From assembly GCA_021325135.1 (NCBI GenBank), contig JAJPHT010000046.1:163885-227884 (forward strand): a DNA stretch of 64,000 bases, written 5' to 3'. The notes below the pieces were generated by a model. The model made no database searches, was not told the origin of the DNA, and saw nothing but the letters and a program-made list of their open reading frames with translations. The position numbers and the translations under genes are program-made. Below are positions 53,336 through 61,310 of this stretch, one piece after another (position 1 is the first letter of the stretch; every line of letters starts with the position of its first letter). Source of the stretch: Pseudomonadota bacterium (lineage in GTDB: Archaea; Thermoplasmatota; SW-10-69-26; JACQPN01; JAJPHT01).

Positions 53336-54352
53336 GTGCGCCCCGTCGCCCTGCTGGTCCTCCTCGCGCTGATCCTGCCCGGCTGCGCCACGAGCCCGGG
53401 GCAGTCCGCGGCGCCCGTCACCTTCCAGGCCATCCGCTTCGAGGTGCAGGTGGACGCCACGCGCCTGGGGACGTTCACGGCGATCCTCTTCCCCAACGAG
53501 ACGCCCGCCACCTACGCGTTCATGCGCAACCTCACCACGCAGGGCTACTATGATGGACGCGAGTTCACGCGGATCATCCCCGGCTTCGTCGTCCAGCAGG
53601 TGGACCGCACGGGGGGCACGACCGACACCAAGGAGACGATCCCCCTGGAGGCGGGGCGCAACGTCACGTTCAGCGCGGGGGCGTTCGGCATCGCGCGGGG
53701 CGACCTGCCCGACAGCGGGGGCCCCGAGTTCTTCATCATGGACTTCGCCAACACGTCGGCCGCGCTCTACGGCAACTACACCGCGTGGGGGCAGGTGGTG
53801 GACGGCATGGACGTCGTGCACGCCATCGCGCGCGTGCCCAGCGTGCGCAACCCCGCGTGCGGGAACGCCGCCACCGCGGGCGTCGCGTGCTTCCTGGGCG
53901 CGCCCGTGAACGGGACGCCCTCCACCTTCGACGAGGAGGCGGTGGTGCCGCCCAAGATCACCACCGCGCGCATGACCACCGTCTCGCTGCCCGCCTCCGT
54001 CGCGGCGCGCTACCCGCTCCAGGCCGGCCCGCCGCAGGTGCGCGACAACCTCCGCATGACGCTGGAGTGGCCCCACGACCTGCGCGCGGGCGCCGCGTCG
54101 CCCATCACCTGGTACGTGTGGAACCGGCCCGGCACGGGCGCCAACGACCCGCCCGCGCCCGACCTCTCCAAGGCCTACGCCTTGGCGCAGGGCCCGGCGT
54201 CGAACCAGACGCTCCAGCCCAAGCCCGACGCCGCCGACGGCCGCATCCTGCACTTCACCTGGACGCCGCCCGCGCCGGGAAGCTATCACGTCAGCCTGCG
54301 CAACGAGAGCGCGGAGATGGCGGCCGTGGACGTCGTGGTTCCCATGGGCTGA
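53336..54352 (+). CDS. Cyclophilin-type peptidyl-prolyl isomerase lipoprotein
   Basis: 338 residues from a GTG at 53336. Signal RPVALLVLLALILPGC (lipobox LPGC) precedes a cyclophilin domain (about 30-185) with GYYDGREFTRIIPGFVVQQ, AFGIARGDLPDSGGPEFFIM and WGQVVDGMDVVHAIARV. It helps fold exported proteins at the outer face of the membrane. A C-terminal domain of about 130 residues is beta-rich and probably a fibronectin- or chaperone-like module (ITWYVWNRPGTGANDPP, HFTWTPPAPGSYHVSL). It follows the propeller lipoprotein by 37 bp and is probably co-transcribed. Confidence 0.9.
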   Translation: MRPVALLVLLALILPGCATSPGQSAAPVTFQAIRFEVQVDATRLGTFTAILFPNETPATYAFMRNLTTQGYYDGREFTRIIPGFVVQQVDRTGGTTDTKETIPLEAGRNVTFSAGAFGIARGDLPDSGGPEFFIMDFANTSAALYGNYTAWGQVVDGMDVVHAIARVPSVRNPACGNAATAGVACFLGAPVNGTPSTFDEEAVVPPKITTARMTTVSLPASVAARYPLQAGPPQVRDNLRMTLEWPHDLRAGAASPITWYVWNRPGTGANDPPAPDLSKAYALAQGPASNQTLQPKPDAADGRILHFTWTPPAPGSYHVSLRNESAEMAAVDVVVPMG

Positions 54353-54381
54353 GCGCGTGCGCGCCGCCATGGGCCCCGCGC

Positions 54382-54488
54382 ATGAGCAAGACCCTGGCTC
54401 TCCTTCTCGTCGCGGCCTCGTGGGCGGCGCCCTCTGCGGCGCCATCGCGCTCGACTGCGGCGTGACCCACATGCCCTGCTTCGGGTGA
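54382..54488 (+). pseudogene. Possible frameshifted remnant of a small secreted cysteine protein
   Basis: A reading from the ATG at 54382 starts like a signal peptide (MSKTLALLLVAASWAA) but stops after 27 codons. The frame one base over continues with LVGGALCGAIALDCGVTHMPCFG to a stop at 54488. Joined by a single frameshift this would be a signal peptide plus a short three-Cys mature peptide, in the style of other small secreted proteins here. It might equally be chance. Confidence 0.25.
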
Positions 54489-54507
54489 GGCGCGCTGGGC
54501 CTGGCCA

Positions 54508-54849
54508 TCAGGACGGTTCGGCGTGCGTCTCGCCCGCGATGCCCCGCGGGGCGGAGGGCACGGGGTCCACGTCCTCCACTTGGAGCCGGACGGCCACGTC
54601 CGGGGCTTCGGGGGTCTCGACCACGACGCGCTCTTCGCGCGGCTGGACGCGGCGGAGGGCCCGGCGCGGGGCGTTGGCCATGAAGTAGATGGCGGCCAGG
54701 GCGCAGACGCCGAAGACGACGAGGGTGAACACCAGCAGCCCGTTGGGGAGCGCGCCAGTGCCCAGGAAGACGGCGGTGGTGACGAGCGCGTGGACGCTCA
54801 CGAGGCCCACGAGGAGCCAGAGGGTGCGGTTGCGGTTGGTGGGGTTCAT
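54508..54849 (-). CDS. Two-helix membrane protein with acidic tail
   Basis: 113 residues, MNPTNRNRTLWLLVGLVSV..., two predicted transmembrane helices (about 9-30 and 36-57) and a charged cytoplasmic C-terminal half (RRVQPREERVVVETPEAPDV). The ATG overlaps the stop of the upstream gene (ATGA), with GGAGG six bases before it. Forms a coupled pair with the secreted protein at 54846-55451. Unknown family. Confidence 0.7.
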   Translation of the reverse strand: MNPTNRNRTLWLLVGLVSVHALVTTAVFLGTGALPNGLLVFTLVVFGVCALAAIYFMANAPRRALRRVQPREERVVVETPEAPDVAVRLQVEDVDPVPSAPRGIAGETHAEPS

Positions 54850-55451
54850 GGTCCGCCTCCGAAGCGGTTGGCGAGGAAGAGGAGAACGAGGCTGCCGGCG
54901 CTGCCGGTCGTCGCCATGACGTACTTCGCGATGCTGGCGGGCTCGGCCGCGCCGTTGGTCGCGAAGGGGGAGTAGATGATCTGCGCGAGCGACTCTCCGG
55001 GAGGCGCCGTCGCGTTGGTGGAGCCCTTGGTGAGCCCCGCGTCGGGGGCGCCGGTGGAGGTGACCTCGAAGTGGGCCTGCGCGGCGGGGGCGCCGCCCGG
55101 GAGCGCGAGGAGGTCCGTCTCCTGGAAGCTCACGGTGTAGTTGCCCAGCCCGGCCGGCGCCGGGACGTCCCAGCTGTACGTCGTGCTGCCGGGCGAGACG
55201 CGGACGACGACGAGGCTCGTGTCGGCCTCGCAGGGCGTGGAGCCACCCCCGGGCGCCGTGATGGCGCACGTCGCGCTGCGCTGGAGGGCGACGTCCGCAA
55301 GCCCGGGCGAGGGGACGGTATAGAGAAGGTGGAGCGTCTGGCCGGGGGCCGCCACGGAGGGCTCGACGCGCCCGGCCTCCTGGGCCTGCGCCGAAGGGGC
55401 GAGGAGGAGCGCCATTGCGACCAGGAAGAAGGCGCAGATCGCTCCTCGCAT
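54846..55451 (-). CDS. Secreted, C-terminally membrane-anchored beta-domain protein
   Basis: 201 residues: signal peptide MRGAICAFFLVAMALLLAPSAQA; a beta-sandwich (about 30-140) with one Cys pair (SATCAITAPGGGSTPCEAD) and GNYTVSFQETD; and a C-terminal hydrophobic helix (AKYVMATTGSAGSLVLLFLANRF) that would tether it to the membrane. A TTTTATC element about 31 bp before the ATG fits a short-leader mRNA. Its stop overlaps the start of the small membrane protein gene, implying joint function at the cell surface. Confidence 0.75.
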   Translation of the reverse strand: MRGAICAFFLVAMALLLAPSAQAQEAGRVEPSVAAPGQTLHLLYTVPSPGLADVALQRSATCAITAPGGGSTPCEADTSLVVVRVSPGSTTYSWDVPAPAGLGNYTVSFQETDLLALPGGAPAAQAHFEVTSTGAPDAGLTKGSTNATAPPGESLAQIIYSPFATNGAAEPASIAKYVMATTGSAGSLVLLFLANRFGGGP

Positions 55452-55503
55452 ATGTTCGAACGATTCCGCAACGTCCTGATAAAACTTCAGGCGCGCCTGG
55501 CGC

Positions 55504-56793
55504 TCAGGGCTCCTCCGAAGGTTGGCCGGCGGGAGCCGCGTGCCGGCGGCACTCCTCCCAGATGGCCCGGGCCCGCGCCGGCACCGTGCGCTTGGCAAGG
55601 CGGTACCCTTCGGCGTCCATGCTCCCGCGGCTGTGCTCCAGGAGGATACCCTCGACCCGCTCGGCGCCGACCCGCGCGACGTCGTCGATGCCCCGGAGGC
55701 CCGCGCGGTGGAGCGCGTCGGCCCACCCGGGCCCGATGCCGCGGACGCTCATCAGCTCCGCCAGGCTGCGCAGCTTCGCGAGGCGCGGCGCGCCGATGCC
55801 GGTCGCGTCGCTCAGCGCGCCCAGGTCGGCATAGAGCAGCGCGTCGGCCAGGTTGAGGCCCACGAGCCGGAGCGCGCGGACCTCCTCCTCGCGGACGCCG
55901 TGGATCTCGCCGACGCGGTTCGTGTCGACGGGATAGAGCCGCGCCGCGCGGGGCATGCCAGGCATGCGGGCCGGGGGCTCCGCGCGCTCGTGGAGGGCCT
56001 GCGCCCGCGCCTCCATCGCGGCGAGCTTCTCGGCGAAGTCCTCCGCGCGCGCCTCGGCGGTCTGGCAGAGGCCCGCGAGGGCCTCGCGCTCCCAGGCCGC
56101 GCGGACGTCCTTCTCCTCGCGCTCCTGGAGCGCGAGCGCAGCCTCCGCGTGGGCGGCCAAGAGGTCGCGCAGCTCGCGGAGCAGCGCGTCGTTCCGCTCC
56201 TGGACAAGCGCGGCGTGCCGGCGCGTCTCGTCAAGCTCCCTCGTGCGGAACGCCAGCTTCTCCTCCAGGCCTTCGCGCGCTGTGCGCTCCTGGGACGCGC
56301 GGTCCTCGACCTGCTCCAGTTGCCGCGCCGTCGTGAGGGCCTGCGTCTGGAGCCGGTCCCGCTCGGCGTGCAGCGCGCGGAGGGAGGCCTCCAGCGCTTC
56401 CCCCTTCTCCCGGATCGCCTCGAGGTCGCGCTGGGCGTCCAGGAGGAGCGCCGCGTCGCGCCGGCGCCCTTCGCGGGCGAGGTCGTGGAGCTGGAGAGCG
56501 CGCTGCGCGCGCAGGCGGTCCTGCTCGCGCAGCCGCTGGGCCTCCAGCAGGCGCGACTCCAGCTCCTCGATCCTCCCGCTCAGATGGGCCCGCTCCTGCC
56601 GGGCCTCGTGGAGCTCGCGCTCGTGCGCCGCGCCTGGCGCGAAGGCGGGCCGGGGCGCGTCGAGGCGCCGCCGGTCGAGCTCGGACTCAAGCTCCGCGAT
56701 GCGGAGCTCGGCCTCCTCGAAGGCCTTCCAGAGGAGGGCGAGGCGGTCGCGGTCGTTCGTCTCGTCGTGCTTCACGGTCGGTTGGGTCTTCAT
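55504..56793 (-). CDS. Long coiled-coil protein with C-terminal helix-hairpin-helix repeats
   Basis: 429 residues. About 15-275 is almost continuous coiled coil rich in Glu, Arg, Ala and Leu. The C-terminal part (about 285-405) holds two helix-hairpin-helix units of the DUF4332/Rad51N-like kind: VREEEVRALRLVGLNLADALLYADLG and VRGIGPGWADALHRAGLRGI followed by DDVARVGAERVEGIL. Such HhH pairs bind DNA or other proteins, so the protein may link DNA to a filament or to the membrane. Its ATG overlaps the stop of the preceding membrane-protein gene (ATGA). Confidence 0.78.
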   Translation of the reverse strand: MKTQPTVKHDETNDRDRLALLWKAFEEAELRIAELESELDRRRLDAPRPAFAPGAAHERELHEARQERAHLSGRIEELESRLLEAQRLREQDRLRAQRALQLHDLAREGRRRDAALLLDAQRDLEAIREKGEALEASLRALHAERDRLQTQALTTARQLEQVEDRASQERTAREGLEEKLAFRTRELDETRRHAALVQERNDALLRELRDLLAAHAEAALALQEREEKDVRAAWEREALAGLCQTAEARAEDFAEKLAAMEARAQALHERAEPPARMPGMPRAARLYPVDTNRVGEIHGVREEEVRALRLVGLNLADALLYADLGALSDATGIGAPRLAKLRSLAELMSVRGIGPGWADALHRAGLRGIDDVARVGAERVEGILLEHSRGSMDAEGYRLAKRTVPARARAIWEECRRHAAPAGQPSEEP

Positions 56794-57452
56794 TCGTCAG
56801 TCCCCCTCAGGATGCCCCATCGCTGGAGCGCGGAGTGGAGGTCGGCCTGCGCGGGCGTCTCGCCCTCCTGCCAGCCGCGCTCGTCGATGGCGCGCTCGAC
56901 GTCGTCGACGTCGCGGCGGCCGGAGCGGCCGGTGAGGACGATCTCGCGCTGTCCGTGGCGCTCCTCGACGAGGACCGCGCCGGTGCGCGTCTCGTACACC
57001 TTGCGCGCGGAGGCCTCGCCCGGCGTCTGGGCCCGGCCCGCGCGCTCGACGCGCACGAAGCGCTCGAATTCCAGGAGCGCGCCCAGGACGCAGAGGAGCG
57101 CGGCCGCGCCGGGCGCCAGGAGCGCCACTTGCAGCCACGGGTTGCCGGGCGCCACGCCCAGGAACGTCGCGACCAGGAGAGCCACAAGGAACCCAAAGAG
57201 GAGAAGCGCGACGAGGGAGCGGAGCCCGTCGAGCGCGGCCCAGCGCCCGCGCGTGTGGGCCGCAGGCCGCCCGACGCGCGCCGCGAAGGCGAGGAACCCG
57301 GCGACGCCGAGGCAGGCCTCGGCGAGGAGGGTGGCCACGAGGGCGGGAACGGGGTCGCTGGAGCGGCCGGCTTCGCGCAGCCCCACGGCGATGGCGGCGC
57401 TCGCGGCGGCGGCCAGGGCCCAGAGCAGGCTGCGAACGTGGTTGGGCTTCAC
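56790..57452 (-). CDS. Four-helix membrane protein with cytoplasmic C-terminal domain
   Basis: 220 residues from a GTG at 57452 (VKPNHVRSLLWALAAA), one base after the stop of the upstream gene, with a GGGAGG ribosome binding site. Predicted transmembrane helices near 7-24, 36-55, 72-92 and 102-122, then a soluble C-terminal domain of about 95 residues (YETRTGAVLVEERHGQREIV, DVDDVERAIDERGWQEGE) ending in a possible winged-helix-like segment (LHSALQRWGILRGTDE). Coupled on both sides, which ties it to the secreted protein and to the coiled-coil/HhH protein. Confidence 0.75.
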   Translation of the reverse strand: MKPNHVRSLLWALAAAASAAIAVGLREAGRSSDPVPALVATLLAEACLGVAGFLAFAARVGRPAAHTRGRWAALDGLRSLVALLLFGFLVALLVATFLGVAPGNPWLQVALLAPGAAALLCVLGALLEFERFVRVERAGRAQTPGEASARKVYETRTGAVLVEERHGQREIVLTGRSGRRDVDDVERAIDERGWQEGETPAQADLHSALQRWGILRGTDE

Positions 57453-57453
57453 G

Positions 57454-58152
57454 TCAGATCCTCCCAAGACGGACGATGGACCAGCCGCCCAGCGCCGTGG
57501 CGGCGACGAGGAGCAGCATGAGCCCGCCCGACGCGCTCTCCCAGGGCATCGGGACCTCCGGGAGCGCGTCGCTGCGGGGCGCCGTCGCGGCGCCACCGGC
57601 GGCGGGCGCCGAGGCGGGGGTGGGGGCCGGGGGCGGCAAGGGGAGGACGGGCGGCGTCGGGCTGCCGGCGGGCGGGGTCGCGGGCGTGGGGCTCGGGGGC
57701 GGCGCGGGAGCGGCGCCGCGGGCGAGGAGGAGGCTCACGGGAACGGCGCTGCCCAGGAGACCTCCGCCGGTCTCGACGCCGACGCTGAGGACGTCGCCCT
57801 TCGACACGGCGGTCTCGGGGTTGTCGAGGCGCAGCGTCGCCTCCCCTGGAAGCGCGCCGCCGGGAAGGCTCCCTGTCCCCAGGGGCTCGCCGTTGCGGAG
57901 GAGCGTCGCGCGGAGCGGCCCTTCGAGGACCCCGCTTCCGCGGACCTGGATCGCGGCCCCGGCGCGAAGGACGAAGGCCTCGCCGGCGGGGGCGGCGCGG
58001 TAGAGCCCGCTGGCGGAGGAGCCCGCTCCGGGCGTCTCGTCGAGGCGTCCGTCGGGGTGGAAGTAGAGGGTCTGGGGCGTCTCCGACGCCAGCGCGGCCG
58101 GAAGGAGGGCGAGGGCCGCAGCAAGTCCGCCCAGGAGAGGAGCACGGCGCAT
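57454..58152 (-). CDS. Secreted protein with Pro-rich stalk and C-terminal anchor
   Basis: 232 residues: signal peptide MRRAPLLGGLAAALALLPAALA; a beta domain (about 25-135); a stalk of Pro, Ala, Ser and Thr (about 140-190); and a C-terminal transmembrane helix (ASGGLMLLLVAATALGGWSI) followed by VRLGRI. This is the layout of archaeal surface proteins held by a membrane anchor. CTTAAG is centred 28 bp before the ATG, so it opens a leaderless operon of three tightly packed genes running to 55504. Confidence 0.75.
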   Translation of the reverse strand: MRRAPLLGGLAAALALLPAALASETPQTLYFHPDGRLDETPGAGSSASGLYRAAPAGEAFVLRAGAAIQVRGSGVLEGPLRATLLRNGEPLGTGSLPGGALPGEATLRLDNPETAVSKGDVLSVGVETGGGLLGSAVPVSLLLARGAAPAPPPSPTPATPPAGSPTPPVLPLPPPAPTPASAPAAGGAATAPRSDALPEVPMPWESASGGLMLLLVAATALGGWSIVRLGRI

Positions 58153-58177
58153 CTCGGCTGCTCGCCCGCTGGGAGGG

Positions 58178-58183
58178 CTTAAG
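58178..58183 (-). promoter_or_regulatory. TATA-like box of the 58152-55504 operon
   Basis: CTTAAG, centred about 28 bp before the ATG at 58152 on the minus strand. Confidence 0.5.
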
Positions 58184-58211
58184 GGTTCAGCCAGGGCCGT
58201 TTGAGACGCGC

Positions 58212-58577
58212 CTATCGCCCGAGGCTCTCCCTCAGCTCATCCAGGAGCGCGAGGTCGCGCACCAGTGCCCCGCGCGCGTCGGCCTCGATCCTGCCCAGCA
58301 CGTCCTTGGCCTCGCCCGCCAGATGATATCGCAGGGGCGGGCGCCCCGGCCCCGCCTTGGCGACGGGCTCCTTGCGTAGCGCGCCGCGCGTCTCCAGCAG
58401 GCGCACGCCCTCGCTGACCTCCTGGGGCGTGAGCGAGGCGGCCTCGGCGAGGTCGGCGGCGAGCCACCAGCCGCCCCGGGCGAGGAGGACGAGGCAGCGC
58501 GCGGGGGGGCGCGGCAGGCCCGCGGCGTCCAGGAGCTCCGAGGCGCGGCGCTCGTCGGGCGTGAGCGGCTTGGCCAC
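58212..58577 (-). CDS. Winged-helix transcriptional regulator
   Basis: 121 residues from a GTG at 58577. A single winged-helix domain of MarR/TrmB type (about 10-90): ARCLVLLARGGWWLAADLAE, LTPQEVSEGVRLLETRGALRKE, and a wing KAGPGRPPLRYHLAGEAKDVLG, then a C-terminal helix for dimerisation. No ligand-binding domain. It lies just upstream of the surface-protein operon on the same strand and is divergent from a large membrane protein gene, either of which may be a target. Confidence 0.82.
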   Translation of the reverse strand: MAKPLTPDERRASELLDAAGLPRPPARCLVLLARGGWWLAADLAEAASLTPQEVSEGVRLLETRGALRKEPVAKAGPGRPPLRYHLAGEAKDVLGRIEADARGALVRDLALLDELRESLGR

Positions 58578-58666
58578 GCCCCCGCACGGGCGTGCCGGAC
58601 GCTTGGGCCTTCCGCATTGCGGCGTTGGCGCACGTTCATCCGGCCGCGGGCGGTCCCGGGGGCAAG

Positions 58667-60412
58667 ATGCTGCTCACGGTCCTCTACTTCGGCCTCCTGG
58701 GCGTCGTGGCGTTCGGCCTGCGCGCGCCCTTCTCCGCCGCGCGCGTCGCGCGGGCCGCGGCCGGGGGCGTCGTCGTGGGCGCGATCCTCGCGTACTTCAA
58801 CGCGTACCCGGGGAGCCTCCGCGGCGCGCTGGGCCTCCTCGCCGCCGCGCTGATCCTCTCGGGGCTGCGCAACCTGGGCGCCATCCGGCGCGGCGCCCCC
58901 TTCTCGCGCCCGCTCGTGCCGCGCCTGCCCCTCGCGGGCGCCGCGCTGGTGGTCCTCCTGGTGGGCGCGGCGCTCTTCCCGTACACGTCGTGGGGCGCCT
59001 CCAGCGTGAGCGAGCGGGTCTACGACGACCTCAACGCCAACCAGACCAAGGCCGCCGCGCCCGCGCTCCCCGCCTCGGCGTTCGCGGACGTGCGCGTCGT
59101 GCCCTGGGACCTGGCCAGCCAACTGCTCCAGCGCGGCTACGGCGCGGACGCCAGCTTCCTGGACACGAACCCGGACACGCTCCAGCGCAACACGTTCCCC
59201 GACTCCGTGAACGGCGAGTTCCTCTGGGTCCATGCCCCCGCCCCCGAGACGGCGAAGTGGCTCTTCGGCGGCCGGCTCGCGGACAAGGTGCTCTACGTGC
59301 GCAACGACGCCAACGACCTCTCCACCCACGAGATCAACGGCACCCTCAACGCGCACATCGACGGCATCTGGTGGCAGCACCGCATCGCGCGCTACGCCGA
59401 GGACGCGGGCGAGTTCCGCTACGCGCTCCAGGACGTCACGCTCCAGCTTGACGACGGCTATCATCCGTACTGGATCGGCTACCTCGTGACCATCGACCTG
59501 CGCGACCAGGTCCACCTGGCGAAGCTCCTGGTGGTGGACGCCAACACGGGCGCCGAGACGGACTACGCGCCCGACGCCGCGCCCGCGTGGATCGAGCAGG
59601 TCTACCCCGAGAGCTACGTCTTCGGCTGGGCGCAGTACTGGGGCCTCCACCGCGAGGGGCTCCTCTACCGCTGGTTCAACGCCAACCGCCTGGTGGAGCC
59701 CGACGACGTGACGGTGCGCTACATCCGCCTGGAGAACCAGACGTACTGGCTTCTCCCCATGCGCCAACTGGGCAGCAGCCAGCTTGGCGGCTACGTCCTG
59801 GTCAACACGCGCACGGGGCACGCGACGTTCTACGACCGCTTCGACGCGACGCTCATCGACTACGACACCGCGCTCGCGCAATTGGAAGCCATCATGGCCT
59901 CGGGCGCGGCGACGCAGGGCGCGGGCGCCATCCAGCTGGTCATCAGCGAGGGCTACCTCTACCCCGTCCAGATGGCGGACGGCCGGGTGCGGGACGCCTA
60001 CGTCTTCCCGCTCCTGGAAGGGCTCAAGGTGAGCCGCTTCGCCGTCATCGACGCGCACGACTACACGACGAAGCGCGTCTTCGGCACCAGCATGGAGGAC
60101 GCGCTGCGCGCCTTCGCCCAGGAGACGGAAGCGGCCACCGGAAACGCCACGCAGGCCGAAGCGCAGGCGGTCCGCCTCGTGGACGGCACGGTGGAGAGCG
60201 GCAAGGCCGTCGTGGACTTCAACGGGACGTACTACTCCGTGACGTCGCAGGAACTCGCGGGCGGCGCGCGCCACGAGCCCGAGCGCGAGATGGACGAGCT
60301 GACCCTCGCCATCAGCCGCGCCAACCGCGGCCAGGACGTGACGCTGGACGTGCTCGTGGAGGGGGGCCGCGTCGTGGACGTGACGTACCCCGACGTGCAT
60401 TGGGGCGGGTAG
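58667..60412 (+). CDS. Large membrane protein with extracytoplasmic domain, unknown function
   Basis: 581 residues from the ATG at 58667. Four predicted transmembrane helices in the first 105 residues (about 1-18, 29-46, 52-68, 86-104) are followed by about 475 residues probably outside the cell. These are rich in Tyr, Trp and Asp, with repeated strand pairs of the type HPYWIGYLVTID...VVDANTGAETDY and TYWLLPMRQLG...VLVNTRTGHATFY. The two halves may be an internal duplication of a PepSY- or beta-lactamase-inhibitor-like fold (weak inference). No catalytic motif identified. The REPIN-like repeat lies 10 bp past its stop. Confidence 0.7.
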   Translation: MLLTVLYFGLLGVVAFGLRAPFSAARVARAAAGGVVVGAILAYFNAYPGSLRGALGLLAAALILSGLRNLGAIRRGAPFSRPLVPRLPLAGAALVVLLVGAALFPYTSWGASSVSERVYDDLNANQTKAAAPALPASAFADVRVVPWDLASQLLQRGYGADASFLDTNPDTLQRNTFPDSVNGEFLWVHAPAPETAKWLFGGRLADKVLYVRNDANDLSTHEINGTLNAHIDGIWWQHRIARYAEDAGEFRYALQDVTLQLDDGYHPYWIGYLVTIDLRDQVHLAKLLVVDANTGAETDYAPDAAPAWIEQVYPESYVFGWAQYWGLHREGLLYRWFNANRLVEPDDVTVRYIRLENQTYWLLPMRQLGSSQLGGYVLVNTRTGHATFYDRFDATLIDYDTALAQLEAIMASGAATQGAGAIQLVISEGYLYPVQMADGRVRDAYVFPLLEGLKVSRFAVIDAHDYTTKRVFGTSMEDALRAFAQETEAATGNATQAEAQAVRLVDGTVESGKAVVDFNGTYYSVTSQELAGGARHEPEREMDELTLAISRANRGQDVTLDVLVEGGRVVDVTYPDVHWGG

Positions 60413-60422
60413 GCGTTCGTTG

Positions 60423-60563
60423 ACGCCGCGCCGCAGCGCGGCGAAATGGGGGGTTTCAGGGGGGCTCGCCCCCCTGACGTTTCGTTTCTCTGATCCGACG
60501 ACTTCACGTCAGGGGGCTTCGCCCCTTGAAACCCCCTTGGGTCGCCGCGCTGCGGCGCGGCGT
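60423..60563. repeat. 58-bp imperfect inverted repeat with nested hairpins (REPIN-like)
   Basis: Left arm 60423-60480 and right arm 60506-60563 are reverse complements over 58 bp with a handful of mismatches; the outer 22 bp match perfectly. The spacer is 25 bp. Each arm contains two hairpins of its own: CGCCGCGC-CGCA-GCGCGGCG at the outer end and a GGGGGG-CTCG-CCCCCC (left) or GGGGC-TTC-GCCCC (right) at the inner end. Two inverted REP-type units around a short spacer is the REPIN arrangement, suggesting a non-autonomous mobile repeat. No transposase is in the window. It could also work as a transcription terminator. Confidence 0.85.
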
Positions 60564-60661
60564 AGACGACGAGCACACCGAGCTAGAAAAAAGCCCGCGA
60601 GAAAGGACATCTCCCCTCCGCGCGTGGCGACGTCCGGGGCCAGGAGGCCCAGGATATCACC

Positions 60662-60982
60662 ATGCGCACCACCACGATTCTCGTCACGCTGAGCCTGTTC
60701 TCGCTGCTCGTCCCCGTCGCGGCCGCCGCGCCCGACCCCACCGCCGGCTGCCCCGCGGGCGTCGTCCCCCTCGCGCAGTGCGTCGTCAACGAGGCCTCCG
60801 GAGAGGCCGGCCGCGACGTCGGCGTCGTCGTCGGCCTCGCGGGCGGCATCGTCGGCAGCATCGTGACCCCCGCCCACGACGCGGTCTGCACGATCCTCTA
60901 CGGCTCGCCCCACACCTGCCCCATCTGGGACACGGTCGTCCGCTTCATCCAGCAGAGCACCGGCGGCATCACCTTCGGCTAA
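60662..60982 (+). CDS. Small secreted cysteine-containing protein
   Basis: 106 residues: signal peptide MRTTTILVTLSLFSLLVPVAAA, then a mature domain with four Cys (AGCPAGVV, LAQCVVNEA, DAVCTILYG, HTCPIWD) and a central Gly/Val-rich hydrophobic segment (VGVVVGLAGGIVGSIV) that could insert in a membrane, bacteriocin-like in composition. No maturation or immunity genes are nearby, so an antimicrobial role is only a possibility. Followed by a strong hairpin and T-rich tract. Confidence 0.65.
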   Translation: MRTTTILVTLSLFSLLVPVAAAAPDPTAGCPAGVVPLAQCVVNEASGEAGRDVGVVVGLAGGIVGSIVTPAHDAVCTILYGSPHTCPIWDTVVRFIQQSTGGITFG

Positions 60983-60990
60983 GCCGCTCC

Positions 60991-61026
60991 GGGGCGGCCC
61001 CGCGCCGCCCCCCTTCTTCTTTTTCT
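60991..61026 (+). terminator. Hairpin plus T-rich terminator
   Basis: GGGGCGGC (60991-60998) pairs with GCCGCCCC (61004-61011) across a 5-base loop, followed by CTTCTTCTTTTTCT. It lies 9 bp after the stop of the secreted-protein gene and reaches the stop of the convergent gene. The T-rich run alone fits archaeal termination. Confidence 0.7.
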
Positions 61027-61280
61027 CAAGGCAGCGGCACGATGATGCCGCAGTTGTGGCTGGGGTCGAAACCCACGCCGTTGCTGTCCACCCACACGCA
61101 GGCGCCGCCCACCACGGGGACGTCGCTTCCGAAGCTCACGTCGGTGACGCACCCGTTGCCGCCCAGGTTCACGAACCCGAGGTTCGGGCAGACCACGTGC
61201 GGCCGGGGGATGTAGCCCAGCGCCGCGGGCGTCGCCAGGACGAGGAAGGTCGCCAGGACAAGGACGGAGATTCCGCGCAT
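61026..61280 (-). CDS. Small secreted four-cysteine protein
   Basis: 84 residues: signal peptide MRGISVLVLATFLVLATPAALG, mature part with VVCPNLGFVNLGGNGC, GGACVWVDSNGVG and SHNCGIIVPLP, giving four cysteines and several Asn-Gly turns. The start is backed by CTTATC centred 28 bp upstream on this strand. Similar in size and style to, but not obviously homologous with, the VGPC proteins. Extracellular, unknown function. Confidence 0.65.
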   Translation of the reverse strand: MRGISVLVLATFLVLATPAALGYIPRPHVVCPNLGFVNLGGNGCVTDVSFGSDVPVVGGACVWVDSNGVGFDPSHNCGIIVPLP

Positions 61281-61304
61281 CCGCCAGCCCACTGAGGGGC
61301 CGGC

Positions 61305-61310
61305 GATAAG
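61305..61310 (-). promoter_or_regulatory. TATA-like box of the 61280 secreted-protein gene
   Basis: CTTATC on the minus strand, 28 bp before the ATG at 61280. Confidence 0.55.

Noticed and set aside
60662..60982. Bacteriocin gene
   Set aside because: The Gly/Val-rich segment and cysteines are suggestive, but no processing, transport or immunity gene lies nearby; kept as a secreted protein only.
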